From Branchiostoma floridae (Eukaryota; Chordata; Leptocardii; Amphioxiformes; Branchiostomatidae), in NCBI RefSeq assembly GCF_000003815.2, contig NC_049994.1, positions 9,098,469 through 9,162,468 of the forward strand: a DNA stretch of 64,000 bases. Direction: 5' to 3'. The notes beneath the pieces were generated by a model. That model had not been told where the DNA came from. It saw nothing but the letters and a program-made list of their open reading frames with translations, and did not search any database. A program made the translations under genes and the position numbers. Positions 32,318 to 44,900 of this stretch are shown piece by piece; position 1 is the first letter of the stretch, and the number at the start of each line of letters is the position of its first letter.

Positions 32318-35300
32318 CTAAGCGGTAAGGATTTCCACTCCTTCCTCTGTGATGAGAACGGTGTGTTCAAATTGGGCAGACCTGAAAAGCAAAGAGATGA
32401 CAGTTCAAATAGCTACAAAATCACTGTCTACAGTCCAAACACATGCAGCAAATCAACTTTTGTCTGGCCTAACGAATCTTCTATGGACATGCAAGGTGTT
32501 TGAAAATTTATTTTTCTTCGAGAGGGACTGATTGTCTGAAGTATGGTAAGAGCATCAAGCATTAAATACCACTTGGAGTTAGATGTGCAAGGGTTAGGTG
32601 TGGCAGGTCTTTCGATGTGATATAGCCAGCTGACATTGTGAAACTGGTGTGTTACTCTGAGGGGCAGTATACCTGACTAATATTTTTATGACAGCTATCC
32701 AAATAAACAATATGCAAATACAATTCAATATCTACATCTGGATAAAAAGGGAGATTTCCAGGCTGAGTGACATCCATCAATCTTCTCTAGCAACACTAGA
32801 ATGTACTGGCAGAAACAATTCAATACAAGTACATGAAATTTAAAAAAAAAGGTTTGAACCTTTAAGGATCGTATGCAATTGTCACTCATATGTACTGTGA
32901 ATGCATTTAAGTTCGCAGGAATATACTTTCGTGGTAGTGGGGGAACGGAGTATTCACTGTGGCTTTAGGTTCACGGTAGAGCCATAGACTGTAGTCAAAA
33001 ACTATAATGGAAAAATGTTTGAGGTGGTTTTAAGTCCAATGACATGGCCACCACTTAAACCGCGAACATAAACCCACCACAAACATTTCTACATTTACAT
33101 TTACAATGTATACTGTGAAAATTCATTTAATCTGCAGTTGTTCTGTCTAACGTTGGCAGCAGGACGAAAAGTGATGAAAACCGCGAACATTTCTGCATTT
33201 ACAGGATACTGGCTGTACACAACAGAATACAGATGACCCATACATGTTGTTTATTGACAAAAGATGCTCCCCTACTCACCTGCCATTGTCCACAGACACG
33301 GCCGTCCATCCGTCCTCAAGAATAGTTATCTTGTGCGACCCCTCCATGATGATGGGCTCTGAGAAATCACAAAAGTTGGATAACCATGAACCTCAGACAA
33401 AAACTAAAAATACAAGCCACTGGTAGTGATGTGTGTTCAACTATACCATGCACTTTGCTGAGTACTAAGCAGAGCCAGACAAAATACTACACAAATTAAT
33501 ATTTTCAAAACGCCAGACAAAGTACTTTAAAATTGGTGAAACTAGGCCAGGCCAGGGATTGAACTCGCAAGCCTACTGAAAGCAAGGTGAAAAATCTACT
33601 CACTACCAGATGTCATAAAAACTGTCATGTTCACTTACCAATAGTGAATGCCATCCCTCTCTCCATGGTGCCAGGAAGACTGTTCTCTAAATAAAATAAA
33701 ATACAGCAGAAATAAAATACAGCAAATCACATTCTGACAATGACCACAATCATTAAGTAATTAGTATACTGTAAATAAATACTGATGTGTACAAACATGG
33801 TACATTGTACAGACACGCTGTGAACCCATTTATTTTTGTGGGGACTTTATTTCGTGGTAGGATGGGAAACTTGTTTTTTCAAAAACACATTTTAATGTTG
33901 TCATGTCTCTCTGCTCAGAGACCACTATAAAAACAAAACTGCAGTGAACATTTCAAGATTCTTAATATACACACCTATATGATTGATCTCTGGTGGTCCA
34001 TGGAAGAAAGCTCCAATCCCGTGTCCAATGAAGTTTGGGCTCACTGTCAAACCTGCTTCCTTTACAACAGAGCTGGAAAATACCATGTAGGATTTTACGA
34101 TCCACATTAAACATCCTTCCATACTTATAAGTATAAGGTCTATTATGGTGTGAGTGGATCAAATCTTACAGTTTGGTCTTAAGCAGATTAAACATACCAC
34201 ACAAAACTGGTGTGTTGCTACTAAGAACAGTTTATACAAAACAAACAAAAGTCTCAGAAAAATAAAGAAATGTGCCTGTTCTTAAGGATAAATATAAATC
34301 CGACCCTCACACAGTTGCCCATACCTGATAGTCCTGCCAATCTCACAGAACTGTGCTCCCGGCCTGCAGGTGGTGATAGCCTTGTCTCTGCACCTTGGAT
34401 TAAACCATCAGAGTTACCAGATACAATATATAGAGTTTGATGTACATACATGTTATATTCTTTCATTTCTTCAGGCACTTTGTCTAGTCTGATTTCAATT
34501 CTATTGTAGCTTTGTTCACTCCATTGATTGTTTCCCTGCAAAATTAAAAAAAAAAAACAGCACTTAGAGTGGACCATAACTATAACAGGATATACTTTGC
34601 CCATACGAGCAGTATACAGAGATCACAGACAGACTAAAAGTACATGTACATTTGTATACATTATGATAAGTTGTTTTGATATTACTCCACATTTGCATTG
34701 AATGTACATGTATTTCATGTGAGATCACTGCTTTTTATCTCAAACAAACAAACAAACAAACAAACAAACAAACAAACAAACAAACAAACCTCTTTGCCAC
34801 ATCTACAAGTGTGCAGCCCGCTTCATCAACATTTCCCACTAAGAACGTCTCTGATGTGTCACCATGGAAACCATTTAAGTACACCTGTATGAAAAATAAA
34901 AACAGATGATCTTTACTAATCTTCAAGCAGGTAGCAGCATTTCTCACATTAATCCACCAATTTCTGTTGACATGCAGTCAGAAAACAACAATGGAAGATC
35001 AAGGTTTGGCAGAGGAGTTGACAGCATCACCATGAAAATAATTACAAAGTACTGTGAAACAATAACAACATATTTGGCTTCTTCTAGCTTTCTTGTGCAT
35101 GCAAAAATGAAAGTACAAGTACATTCTACAATGCACATGGGGAAAGTGAATCTATCAGTGTTACTTAAGTCTGGAAATTCAGCTTGAATAAACCTACAAT
35201 ATATTGACACAATTTGACAGTTAACTTCACCATGCTACTGGAAAGTTCACATGGGTACCGGTTTATATAGATACACATGACTTTCTTAAAATCTGTCTGG

Positions 35301-38300
35301 TTGATTTTAGTTTATGCTGAATAGAAAAAAATCATTATGGGACTACTTACAGTGACATCTATGTTGATGATATCACCATTCTGTAAGGGTCGACTGAAAA
35401 AAATGAAATAAAAGGAAAGTGCTGAAACTTACTGCTGAAACTAGTAAAGTAAGTAAGTAAGTAACTGAGAAACCCATATGGTTTCAGAAATGTTTAGAAT
35501 GTTTTCTTCACACATAAGATCGGACTTGTCAAATGGATTTTCAGCTTTGCATCAATAAACTGAAAATCTATTGCTTCCTTCTGGTAGTCACAGTCTTTTT
35601 GCATCTCCACTCAATTCTTACTAAAAATAAACAAATAACGTTAAACATACAAACCTGTCTGGTATTCCATGACAGGCCACGTTATTGACCGATGTGCAGA
35701 CAGACTTGGGGTAGCCGCCATAGTTCAGTGGGGAGGGGTAGGCTCCATGGCTGACGGTTGACTCATGGACCAACGTGTCAATCTCATCTGTTTTCATGCC
35801 AACCTGAAATGCCAAAAGGTAAGTAAGGTGAAGGAGTCATTGTCAACTCAGGTGAAAGATGATACTTTTCAAGCAGCTAGGGGTAGTGCAATGCAGCTTC
35901 ACTTCTGCTCACATTTTTATCCAAGCACATTGGGACACTCCTACTCTTTTTGATAAGTGCGCTGCTTTCTATTGTGTTTAGACTGCAGAAGTTTGAGGCT
36001 TCCCCATCCATATACAGGCATGCCAGCTTTACGTCCCACCTGAAATAATCAAACAGGTGCTGAAGTTACAGTGAAAAGGACAGCATACACAGGACATGGC
36101 ATTTTTTGGTGATCTGTAACAAAATCAAATGCATTTATCTTGCGGGGTTTTAAATTTGTGCTAATCAAATCTTAAAAATTAAATTTTACAGTCAGGGCTC
36201 GAGATACTTTTTTTCTGCATACCTGCACTCTAAACTTAGGAAGTATGGATCATACTAAAATTGTTCAGGAATCATTAGTTTATACTCTATACATGGTAAC
36301 AGGCAATGCAGCTAATAACAATCCACATGCACCTACACCATAGCATTTTTATGTATAAAACCCAGTACATGCACCAGTGCAGGTTAGGTGCATGTAGACA
36401 CCAGAAATACCTGCACAGCTCCAGTTTTACCTGCACTAACCTGCATATGCAGGTGGTATTTTGAGCCCTGACAGTGGAGAGGCACTGTGAGAATAGGACC
36501 ACCACAAACATTAGAAGATTTACAGTATGACATTCACCTGTAGACTCTGTCCTGCCAGTACCAGGATCTTTCTGGCCAGTTTCCCAGCTGCCCTCATCCC
36601 TTGTATTGTTTCCTCATCTTTAATCTCAATGTCCTCTCTCCATAATGGTGCAATTCCACTCTCTGCATAGGGAGGTTTCTGGAAAAAAAATGTAAAATCA
36701 TTAAACAATGAGGAAAGTTCAAAATGTGCAGGATAACCCTTGCTGTTCAATGGCTTTGTCGAGTAGTATATAGATTTGGCAAAGGTATCAGATTGTGGAA
36801 ATCTTAGTATTAAACTATCTTCAAGCAGAGGTTCACATTTTCCTGCATTTTATCAGGTTTCTATTTTGTATCGTTTTGTCATGGCGACACAAAAAGAAAA
36901 CAGTACAAAACAGAAAGCCCCATAATAGTCCATGGGCCAGCACCCCAAATTTCACATATCGGTACCCTCCGGGGTGGCAAATTCTCCTTGTTATTTTTGA
37001 ATAGTAGAAGGCCTGTGGCATATATTTTGACGTGATAGCCATTCTGGTATGGTAGCTTTCTACCGGCTATCACCCTTCAAACCTATCACCACCTAAATGA
37101 TCTGGAAATTTCGTGTCTTCAATAAGGGGGAGGGGCAAAAAATTAAACATCAATATTTTTCCACGAAAATTCACAGGCTGGTAGAACCTGCTAAGAGGAT
37201 CATAAAAATATCAATTGATTTTTGATATTGTGATTCAACACGAAATTATGACCGCTTAAAATCATATTTTTTGGTGATTTTCTGGTGAAAAATATATACT
37301 TTACTTTCCAATATCGTTCATTTATTCACATTACCTATGGGGCCTTGCCTGATGAATTAGACATTTGTTACATCTGTTACATGTTAAACATTTTAACACG
37401 ATTCCTTGTGCTTCTACTGATGTAATCAGAGTAAAATGCTACAGAAAAGTAAGTTCTTTGCATCAGTTTTGTTGTGGAGTACGATCTGAAACCTCCTTAA
37501 CAACAGCCTTAGCAATGGCCTTAGCAACGACATTGTCACTATAAGCTGGCAGATGTGTCATTCTTCACACATTCATATCTCCGGATTTCATTGATGGATT
37601 TCGATCATTTAAAGCTTAATATGCAGAAAAGGACACGTACGGTAAGTCTAATTCATCAGGCAAGGCCCCATAGGTAATGTGAATAAATGAACGATATTGG
37701 AAAGTAAAGTATATATTTTTCACCAGAAAATCACCAAAAAATATGATTTTAGGCAGTCATAATTTCGTGTTGAATCACAATATCAAAAATCAATTGATAT
37801 TTTTATGATCCTCTTAGCAGGTTCTACCAGCCTGTGAATTTTCGTGGAAAAATATTGATGTTTAATTTTTTGCCCCTCCCCCTTGTTGAAGACACGAAAT
37901 TTCCAGATCATTTAGGTGGTGATAGGTTTGAAGGGTGATAGCCGGTAGAAAGCTACCATACCAGAATGGCTATCACGTCAAAATATATGCCACAGGCCTT
38001 CTACTATTCAAAAATAACAAGGAGAATTTGCCACCTCGGAGGTACCGATTTTTCCTCTGGCCCATGGACTATAAAAACACTTTAAAAACTGCAAAAACAG
38101 TTCGAGCCTAACCTCTGCTTGGAGAGTAGAACTCTGGTTGAGATGTAAAATTGTGACCAAAACGTTGACGTCGCGTCGAAAGCTACGTACTTCTTCTTAT
38201 GGCAATGTAACCCCTAAAACTAAACTCTGTCCCTGACAGAAGTCCCACCCCACCTGGATATGTTCCGGCACTTCTCTCCGCGGGGAAACCTCCGCCGGTC

Positions 38301-38418
38301 GTACGACGTCGTACGACAGCTTGGCCGGGCTTCTCCAGAAGAACGTCCTCCTCTGCAGACGGCAACACGACCGGCACCTGACCGCAAGGCTCGCCAGGAA
38401 AGACGGGCCGCCCAACAT
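32318..38418 (-). CDS. METAP1D: Methionine aminopeptidase 1D, mitochondrial
   Basis: Removes initiator methionine from proteins made or imported in mitochondria (type I MetAP, dinuclear metal hydrolase, M24A). Exons: 38418-38254, 36678-36538, 35803-35655, 35393-35351, 34884-34790, 34393-34325, 34072-33975, 33686-33639, 33358-33280, 32381-32318; 316 aa (human 335), phases consistent. Exon 1 encodes [19 protein letters not shown] and then RRTFFWRSP, Arg-rich without acidic residues, a mitochondrial targeting peptide; it aligns with human RRNFFFRR, which supports this ATG. All five metal ligands are visible: Asp of NIDVT (about 164), Asp of [15 protein letters not shown] (about 175), His of [14 protein letters not shown] (about 238), Glu of FTIEPII (about 270) and Glu of [11 protein letters not shown] (about 301). 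The substrate-pocket His is in [10 protein letters not shown]. The exon 5 donor sits inside a GTTT microsatellite. Intron 1 holds a 1.3-kb foldback element. Confidence 0.95.
32893..33204. repeat. TACTGTAAATGC-family MITE, composite copy
   Basis: The left end is TACTGTGAATGCATTTAAG, and the interior contains GGTGGTTTTAAGT and repeated CCGCGAACAT blocks. An internal end (TACATTTACATTTAC) near 33090-33115 suggests two overlapping copies. Same family as 44029 and 46269. It lies in METAP1D intron 9, between exons 9 and 10. Confidence 0.55.
34741..34789. repeat. (AAAC)n microsatellite overlapping a splice donor
   Basis: There are about 12 units of AAAC on the plus strand (GTTT on the transcribed strand). 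The METAP1D exon 5 donor, AAAGAG|gtttgtttg, is formed by the first repeat units, so the 5' splice site depends on the repeat. Confidence 0.85.
36193..36470. mobile_element. hAT-like MITE, second copy
   Basis: The ends are CAGGGCTCGAGATAC and GGTATTTTGAGCCCTG, flanked by ACAGT on both sides (36188-36192 and 36471-36475). The interior resembles 19572-19914 but is about 65 bp shorter. It lies in METAP1D intron 2. Confidence 0.68.
36822..38118. mobile_element. 1.3-kb foldback transposon in METAP1D intron 1
   Basis: The inner arms 36926-37362 and 37646-38072 are inverted copies of each other, about 430 bp and nearly identical, separated by a unique 283-bp loop. Weaker inverted similarity continues outward to CAAGCAGAGGTT and AACCTCTGCTTGG at the ends. 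No transposase is present. The ends match a shorter relative near 61016-61150. In the pre-mRNA it could form a very long hairpin. Confidence 0.82.
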
Positions 38419-39739
38419 GGCCTATCTTCCGTGTCAGCTCATCTCTAGACTTCCGAACCCTGTCTGGAAAATACATCGGCAATAGCTGCGATATGTGCTG
38501 GTTTGAAATTATGGAACATGCCAATCTGCACGTAATACACGTCGTAAGGAAAGCGTACGTACGGGGGAGGGGGGACACACAAAAGTACCTCATTTTGCCG
38601 TGTAAACCTTACAGATACACTTATATCGAAATCGGACGAGAGAAAATAACTTCTTCAACACTTCCTGAGGATTATGACCAACAAAACTGACGAAATATGC
38701 GTTTAAAACCGTAAAAACGTGCGGCATACTTTGCAACAGGTCACTTCCGTCGCCATGTTGTCCTCGACCTTTGACCTACCCTCATACCAGCCATGGCGGG
38801 AATATCAAATTATGGTAGCAAAACACAGTATTAATGGGCGAACCCCGGGGTGTATGAAGCGGGTACATAAAATAGTACGGATAAACTTGTCGAAGGAGAG
38901 GTAAAAAGCCTTATTTGAGGGAGAGCCAGATATAAACTGTGCTGCGTGGTCACGGAAGGTGTCGACTCTGAGACTGCATGGTGGTGAGTTTTCTATTTCG
39001 CCGACAGAATTTTTTTTTTTTTAATATTTTGTGGCTTGTACCTTCAACCCAAACATATCCGTTTTTGGTATTCCAAAAGTGAACCCTACTGTATTTTTTA
39101 ATGCATCGAAGCCAGTCACCTTGTGGCCCTTAATTCAACTATAGAAATCCCCATAGGCCGAAAACTGTGTTCTGCTACCCTATCGGCATAATAGAATGAA
39201 ATGAATGGGATGTTGCAGATCTATTCGCAATTTCACTTTTATGAGTAACATAAAGAACTACACCCGCACAGGGTTATCATCTCTACTGTATGCCACCCAC
39301 ACCAGGTTCCCTCCATCACTTAAGTTCTGTCCTACATCTGGGTGATCTGGGTCGCTTGAAAGAGGTATATCCAAGGACCGTGGATTGATGAACTCCACAG
39401 CTGTGGATTTCATCGGTAGAAGGATGATGAACTCCACAGCTGATATTCGCCAAATAATCATGTCTTTATTTAAGACTTTAAGGTCTTGTTCATGTATTAC
39501 TAAATAGCAAATGACTGCATGAACTATGTTCCTCACAAACACACAGATATTACAGAAAACCAGACTGTGACCTGACAGATGACCTGGTAGCATCCCTGGT
39601 CAATCAGAATTTCATGCTTGTCAAAGACTTTGTCCCAGTGTAAGGGCGTCCAGCTCCAGCAAAACATCTGTATAACAGCTGTGTCCATAGATATAGGTCA
39701 AAATGAGATATATATAGAGCACAGTTTATTTCTGTTAAT
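38419..39739. other. METAP1D promoter side and spacer
   Basis: No supported gene. The first few hundred bases upstream of the METAP1D ATG are GC-richer and probably hold its promoter and 5' UTR. An open minus-strand stretch near 39258-39593 contains an 18-bp tandem duplication (TGATGAACTCCACAGCTG) but matches no family I know. Confidence 0.4.
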
Positions 39740-40980
39740 AATTTCAAACATAATGTGCGTTACTTTCAACACTTGAATATCAAAGTAAAACCCGTGGGCA
39801 AAAGGTAAAAAGGGATTTGAGTACCCAAAATTACTTTGTAACTTTTCTACATACGAATGAAGGCTCACCTGGGGGATAACCGCTAACCGCTAAGCGAACC
39901 CTTCGGTAACCGCAAAAAAGCGACCCCTTACGATCGGACTTCCGAAATTTCAAACAAAATGTGCGTTACTTTCAACACTTGAATATCATAGTAAAACCCG
40001 TGGGCAAAAGGTAAAAAGTGATTTGAGTACCCAAAATTACTTTGTAACTTTTCTACATACGAATGAAGGCTCACCTGGGGGATAACCGCTAACCGCTAAG
40101 CGAACCCTTCGGTAACCGCAAAAAAGCGACCCTTTACGATCGGACTTCCGAAATTTCAAACAAAATGTGCGTTACTTTCAACACTTGAATATCATAGTAA
40201 AACCCGTGGGCAAAAGGTAAAAAGTGATTTGAGTACCCAAAATTACTTTGTAACTTTTCTACATACGAATGAAGGCTCACCTGGGGGATAACCGCTAACC
40301 GCTAAGCGAACCCTTCGGTAACCGCAAAAAAGCGACCCCTTACGATCGGACTTCCGAAATTTCAAACATAATGTGCGTTACTTTCAACACTTGAATATCA
40401 AAGTAAAACCCGTGGGCTAAAGGTAAAAAGTGATTTGAGTACCCAAAATTACTTTGTAACTTTTCTACATACGAATGAAGGCTCACCTGGGGGATAACCG
40501 CTAACCGCTAAGCGAACCCTTCGGTAACCGCAGAAAAGCGACCCCTTACGATCGGACTTCCGAAATTTCAAACATAATGTGCGTTACTTTCGACACTTTA
40601 CTTTCACACTTGAATATCAAAGGCAAAAGGTAAAAAGTGATTAAAAGTGATTTGAGTACCCAAAATTACTTTGTAACTTTTCTACATACGAATGAAGGCT
40701 CACCTGGGAGATAACCGCTAAGCGAACCCTTCGGTAACCGCAAAAAAGCGACCCCTTACGATCGGACTTCCGAAATTTCAAACATAATGTGCGTTACTTT
40801 CAACACTTGAATATCATAGTAAAACCCGTGGGCAAAAGGTAAAAAGTGATTTGAGTACCCAAAATTACTTTGTAACTTTTCTACATACGAATGAAGGCTC
40901 ACCTGGGGGATAACCGCTAACCGCTAAGCGAACCCTTCGGTAACCGCAAAAAAGCGACCCCTTACGATCGGACTTCCGAA
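39740..40980. repeat. 206-bp tandem repeat array, six units
   Basis: Units start with AATTTCAAACA at 39740, 39946, 40152, 40358, 40564 and 40774; the period is exactly 206 except unit 5 (210). Units are almost identical. Unit 5 carries a small duplication (TTCGACACTTTACTTTCACA) and deletions. Each unit contains TAACCGCTAACCGCTAAGCG and a GCGAACCCTTCGGTAACCGC block. No open frame crosses units, and no tRNA, rRNA or promoter motif is visible. It looks like a small satellite between METAP1D and KANSL2. Confidence 0.9.
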
Positions 40981-41763
40981 AGTTAGTTTTTAAGAACTGT
41001 AAACCAAGGAGCTTTTATCCTTGTGTAAACTAGCTATCATTAAGACAGTGAAGTCTGCCAAACGCAAATAAAGTTCTTTGACTCTGGTTGCGAAACAATA
41101 CGGCTATTTTCAAAATAGCCCAGACTGATTCCCATTGTCCTTCACAAATATCTGGCCCTACCGTGAAAACTGGCCCCCTTACAATCTTCAAAATGGGTGG
41201 ATCTATATGATGAAAATCAGCCTCATTATCTACGACATCTCTAAGTGAATCTTGACATTGCAATTCAAGATGTTTCAGAAGTGGTTGGGGAACCGGCGAT
41301 GCTATGATTTTCAGGAGGGTGGACACAACCATTCTAAAATGTTTGACTTGACTTTCTCCAGATCCACAATTATAGCTTGTCAACATATATTGTAGTTACC
41401 CTTCCTGTGGTCTTTATTGCCTCATTCATGTATTACTCCGTTTACCACTCCAGTAATTTGCAGAGAAGGCTACCCTTTCATTAGTCGGGCCCCTAAAGGG
41501 GAAGAAGGCCCAATCAGAGACTGTGTTACGCAAGCTAACAGACTACTAGTAAACTCTACTTTGGGTCGTAGACTTCTAGTGGTAATTTTGTCCCTTTTGG
41601 GCCTTGCAAGCTTATGAAAATTATCAGATGACTACTATTAACAAACAAGCTAGCCATTGATCCCACTTGTACATCTATGTATCTGTTCTCTCTTCAGTTG
41701 GTAGTTCCCTATTCTTCAAATACCAGACCACAATGACAACAAAAAATACTTCATACAAAGTTT
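40981..41763. other. Spacer between satellite and KANSL2 3' end
   Basis: No gene supported. A 118-codon open stretch on the minus strand (41030-41386) has an ordinary amino-acid mix but no recognisable motif and no splice partners I could assign. It may be a transposon remnant. Confidence 0.35.
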
Positions 41764-41769
41764 TTTATT
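41764..41769 (-). terminator. Candidate KANSL2 polyadenylation signal
   Basis: On the minus strand this reads AATAAA, about 230 bases after the KANSL2 stop. The predicted 3' UTR between them includes the 17-bp tandem repeat. Confidence 0.5.
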
Positions 41770-41793
41770 TGTAAATACAAAATGTATTGTCAT

Positions 41794-41895
41794 TGAACAC
41801 AATATTTTCATGAACACAATATTTTCATGAACACAACATTTTCATGAACACAATATTTTCATGTACACAATATTTTCATGAACATAATATTTTCA
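41794..41895. repeat. 17-bp minisatellite, six units
   Basis: The unit GAACACAATATTTTCAT is repeated about six times with a few substitutions. It falls inside the predicted 3' UTR of KANSL2. Confidence 0.85.
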
Positions 41896-41999
41896 ACACA
41901 GGTGTATGGTCTTTATGTGATAATAAAATAATATAGTACTTGGGTTCTTTTAAGTTTACTTGTTAGTTTACGCCCATATACATATGATCTTCTGTACAT

Positions 42000-44900
42000 T
42001 TATGATGACACAGCTGTTGATGTTTCACCATTTGTATCCATGGACTCCTGGAATAAGACAAACAAATAATATTTCAGCATATCAAACAACTTCTACAAGC
42101 AATTAATAAAGAGCACTGTTAGTAATAATCAAAACATAGGTAAAATATAATCATATCTTCAAGTTGTAAGTAGTGAAGTGAAGGAACTTAGATTACTTTG
42201 TATAATGCAGTATATCATTTGGTTTGTGAAAGAAAGGAAAGCTCTTGTGCAAACACATTTCATTTGTATATAACAATGTATAATAATTAAGTTTTGTGAG
42301 GACTTCATTTTACAAAAGGAGGTTAAAGTGCTGTTTCAGGTTATGGGTTGCAGCAGGTTCTGTAGCACAATAGCAATACAATGGAAATGCATACAGACTA
42401 AATGAAAATAATATATAATAATAAAACCACTCATTTAAGAATTACATTATACAGAGATATGCTCACTTGTTGAGAAGCCGGCTGGGCGGAGGTAGCTGGT
42501 GTTTCATCTACCAGGGCTGTTGTTTCCTGGTTCCTCGAGGATTCTTCCTTGGTCCCCTCTTCACCACTTTTGGTGTCAGCTTCTGCCAGGTCTTGTCTTT
42601 GACTCTTGCCCCCTGAAGCTGTGACCTCCATGGGCTTGCTGTCATCTTCTTCCACATCTACCTGCATAACGTCTGGCTTCACCTCCTGGCATAAAGAAGT
42701 CTCATTAATGACACTGTGATAAATTAAATGAAGGTACTAAAGTGAGAGTTTGTTAAGTGGGGATTTTAAAACCGTGATACATGTACAAGAAAATAAGTCT
42801 CTCATATTGGCTCATATTGTATGTAGTCCTTTTTCAAACAACAAGCAAGGTATAACAGCCAGGAAGCTACAATTATCATGGAAGCTCATCTGTCTTGGTA
42901 ATGATCATAGTACAAAATTAAACTTTCTTCAACACAAAAGTACAATATACACACAGGAAGCTACAATGTGCCAACACTGCCAACACTGACTTATAACACT
43001 TCCTGCTCCTCTACACCTATAACCAGGTATACAAGTTATTATCATGAAAGAAGTATCTTAAATACCCTTGTTGTGCTTTAGAATTTACAACCTTAAATAA
43101 AAAGGTGTCTAAATAACAATGCTGACAGTAATTCTGAAGAGTAAACGTACAGTTCCCAAGAACATGTTTTGTCTTCCTACCTCCACTATCATCTCCTCCT
43201 CTTTCTCAGGCAGTTTGAACCTCTGCGGAGGGAGGGGTGAGTGTAGAACACAGGTGGTTCTGTCCATCCCCATGGCGACAGGCTTGTCACAGATCTCGAT
43301 CCCTCCTGTGGAATGAGAGCAGTGCTGGAACAGGACCTGGTGAGGGTCGTGAAGGATGTCTGGGGTTAGGGGTCAAGGTTCACACAAATGTTAATCTGTT
43401 ATCCAATCAACATTGTCAAGACAAAACAACATTATCTGTGTCAGGCACTCTTCTCCCCCTCTCACTGTAGTACTGTAAATTCATATCTTTTTCTGGGAAC
43501 TTCAAGGATGCAAGAGAATGGGAGTTGAACACACATCACTACCAGTGGACCAGCACCCTGCTGTAGTGGCATGTGTAGCCCTTTGGCAATTGAAATGGAG
43601 ACGAGCACCATTACTTTCAACAAAAGGTGTGGGAAGGATTTTCAACCTTCAAATTTGATAAAAAAAGGATACGTTGAAGACAGAATCTTGACATGGGCAC
43701 CACATTGTGACTACATCTCTCCCCGTCTATAATGATGTTACAGCGAGGGGGAGGGGTGGGCTTGGTGACAAGGTGGCTCTCTGATGCAGCGATTCTCCTC
43801 TCGTTGGACCTGCTCTGCAGAAGGGCCTCGGCTCCGTGACGCTTACGATATCGCTTGGTAGCGCGGAGGGTGCGGAGTTTCTCCTTGTCAGAGCTGTCTA
43901 AGTCTTCATCAGTAGAAGGAATCACAGAGCCTAGGAAAAAAGAAAAGTAACACTACTCAAACTTTTTACAACATGGTTGTTTTGATAATTACTACACAGT
44001 TGTTGAAGACAGGTACTTTTGCTATAAGTACTGTAAATGCAATTAAGTTCGCGGGGATTTAATTTCACGTTAGCGGGAAAAAGGACTGTTCGCTGTGGTC
44101 TTAAGTTTGCGGTAGCACTGTGCCATGGAAGAATGTTTGTGGTGGTTTTAAGTTCGCGGCGAATTGGTAATGCGAAAACCGTGAACACAAAACCTCCGCG
44201 AAAATTTCTGCATTTGCAGTAACCTCCCAACTGCTGAGGTAGCCCTTTGAACCAGATTTGCAAGGGTTAGAGGTTTAGGCAGCAGGGAGGAGGTTAAGAC
44301 TTAAATATGCTTCAATATTAACTGTTTTGGCCAGATTTTTTCTTCAAAAACAAAGCCCCTGGATGCCATCCAATATCTTCAGATAGGGAGAGACAATGGC
44401 ACATCCTAATCGCCTAGCAAAACATACCCTGGTCATCCTAACTTAAAGATAGGGGTGTTTCACACTCACCAAGAATGTCCTGCTCCATTTTCTTGGCGGT
44501 GAGGTACTTGCGTCTCTTTTCCTTCAAGAGATGCTGCAACCTCTTGAACTGATCTATGTACAGGGACTGCAACCTGATCAGTTTCTCCCGGGTGATCAGG
44601 GCAACCTCCTCTGCAGTGTATACTCCAGCATGCCTGGGGAGAAAACAGGCTCATCAAAGGTTCAAGATCTCTCGAGAGCATTTTTCTCTGTGTCTGCCAT
44701 ATTGGTGATGCCATTTGCATTTCAGGGAACAAATCATAGTTTCAAAGCAGCTCAAAAAAAGGCAATAGCAACAAAATGCTTGAAAATGTACAAGGAAAAC
44801 ACCAGATGCCATGTATGTTTCAGCTAAAATCCACCAAATGCAAATAGGCACACCAACATGGCATCAAAAACCTGCTTGCTCAATAGATATGGAAAGTCTT

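Noticed and set aside
33530-33600. tRNA B-box-like GCGAGTTCAATCCC on the minus strand
   Set aside because: No A box or cloverleaf pairing at the right distance; at most a scrap of a tRNA-derived SINE.
34388-34393. Acceptor six bases inside METAP1D exon 6 (GTGCAG|AGAC)
   Set aside because: It preserves frame, but the upstream acceptor (CCAAG|GTGCAG) restores the RCRDKAI segment found in human METAP1D.
39258-39593. 111-codon open minus-strand stretch
   Set aside because: Contains a simple 18-bp tandem duplication and no family motif; treated as non-coding spacer.
39740-40980. CRISPR-like reading of the regular 206-bp repeats
   Set aside because: The whole unit is repeated, with no variable spacers, and the context is an animal genome; it is an ordinary tandem array.
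41030-41386. 118-codon open minus-strand stretch
   Set aside because: No recognisable domain, no splice partners in phase, and it borders a satellite array. An open stretch this long is not strong evidence alone.
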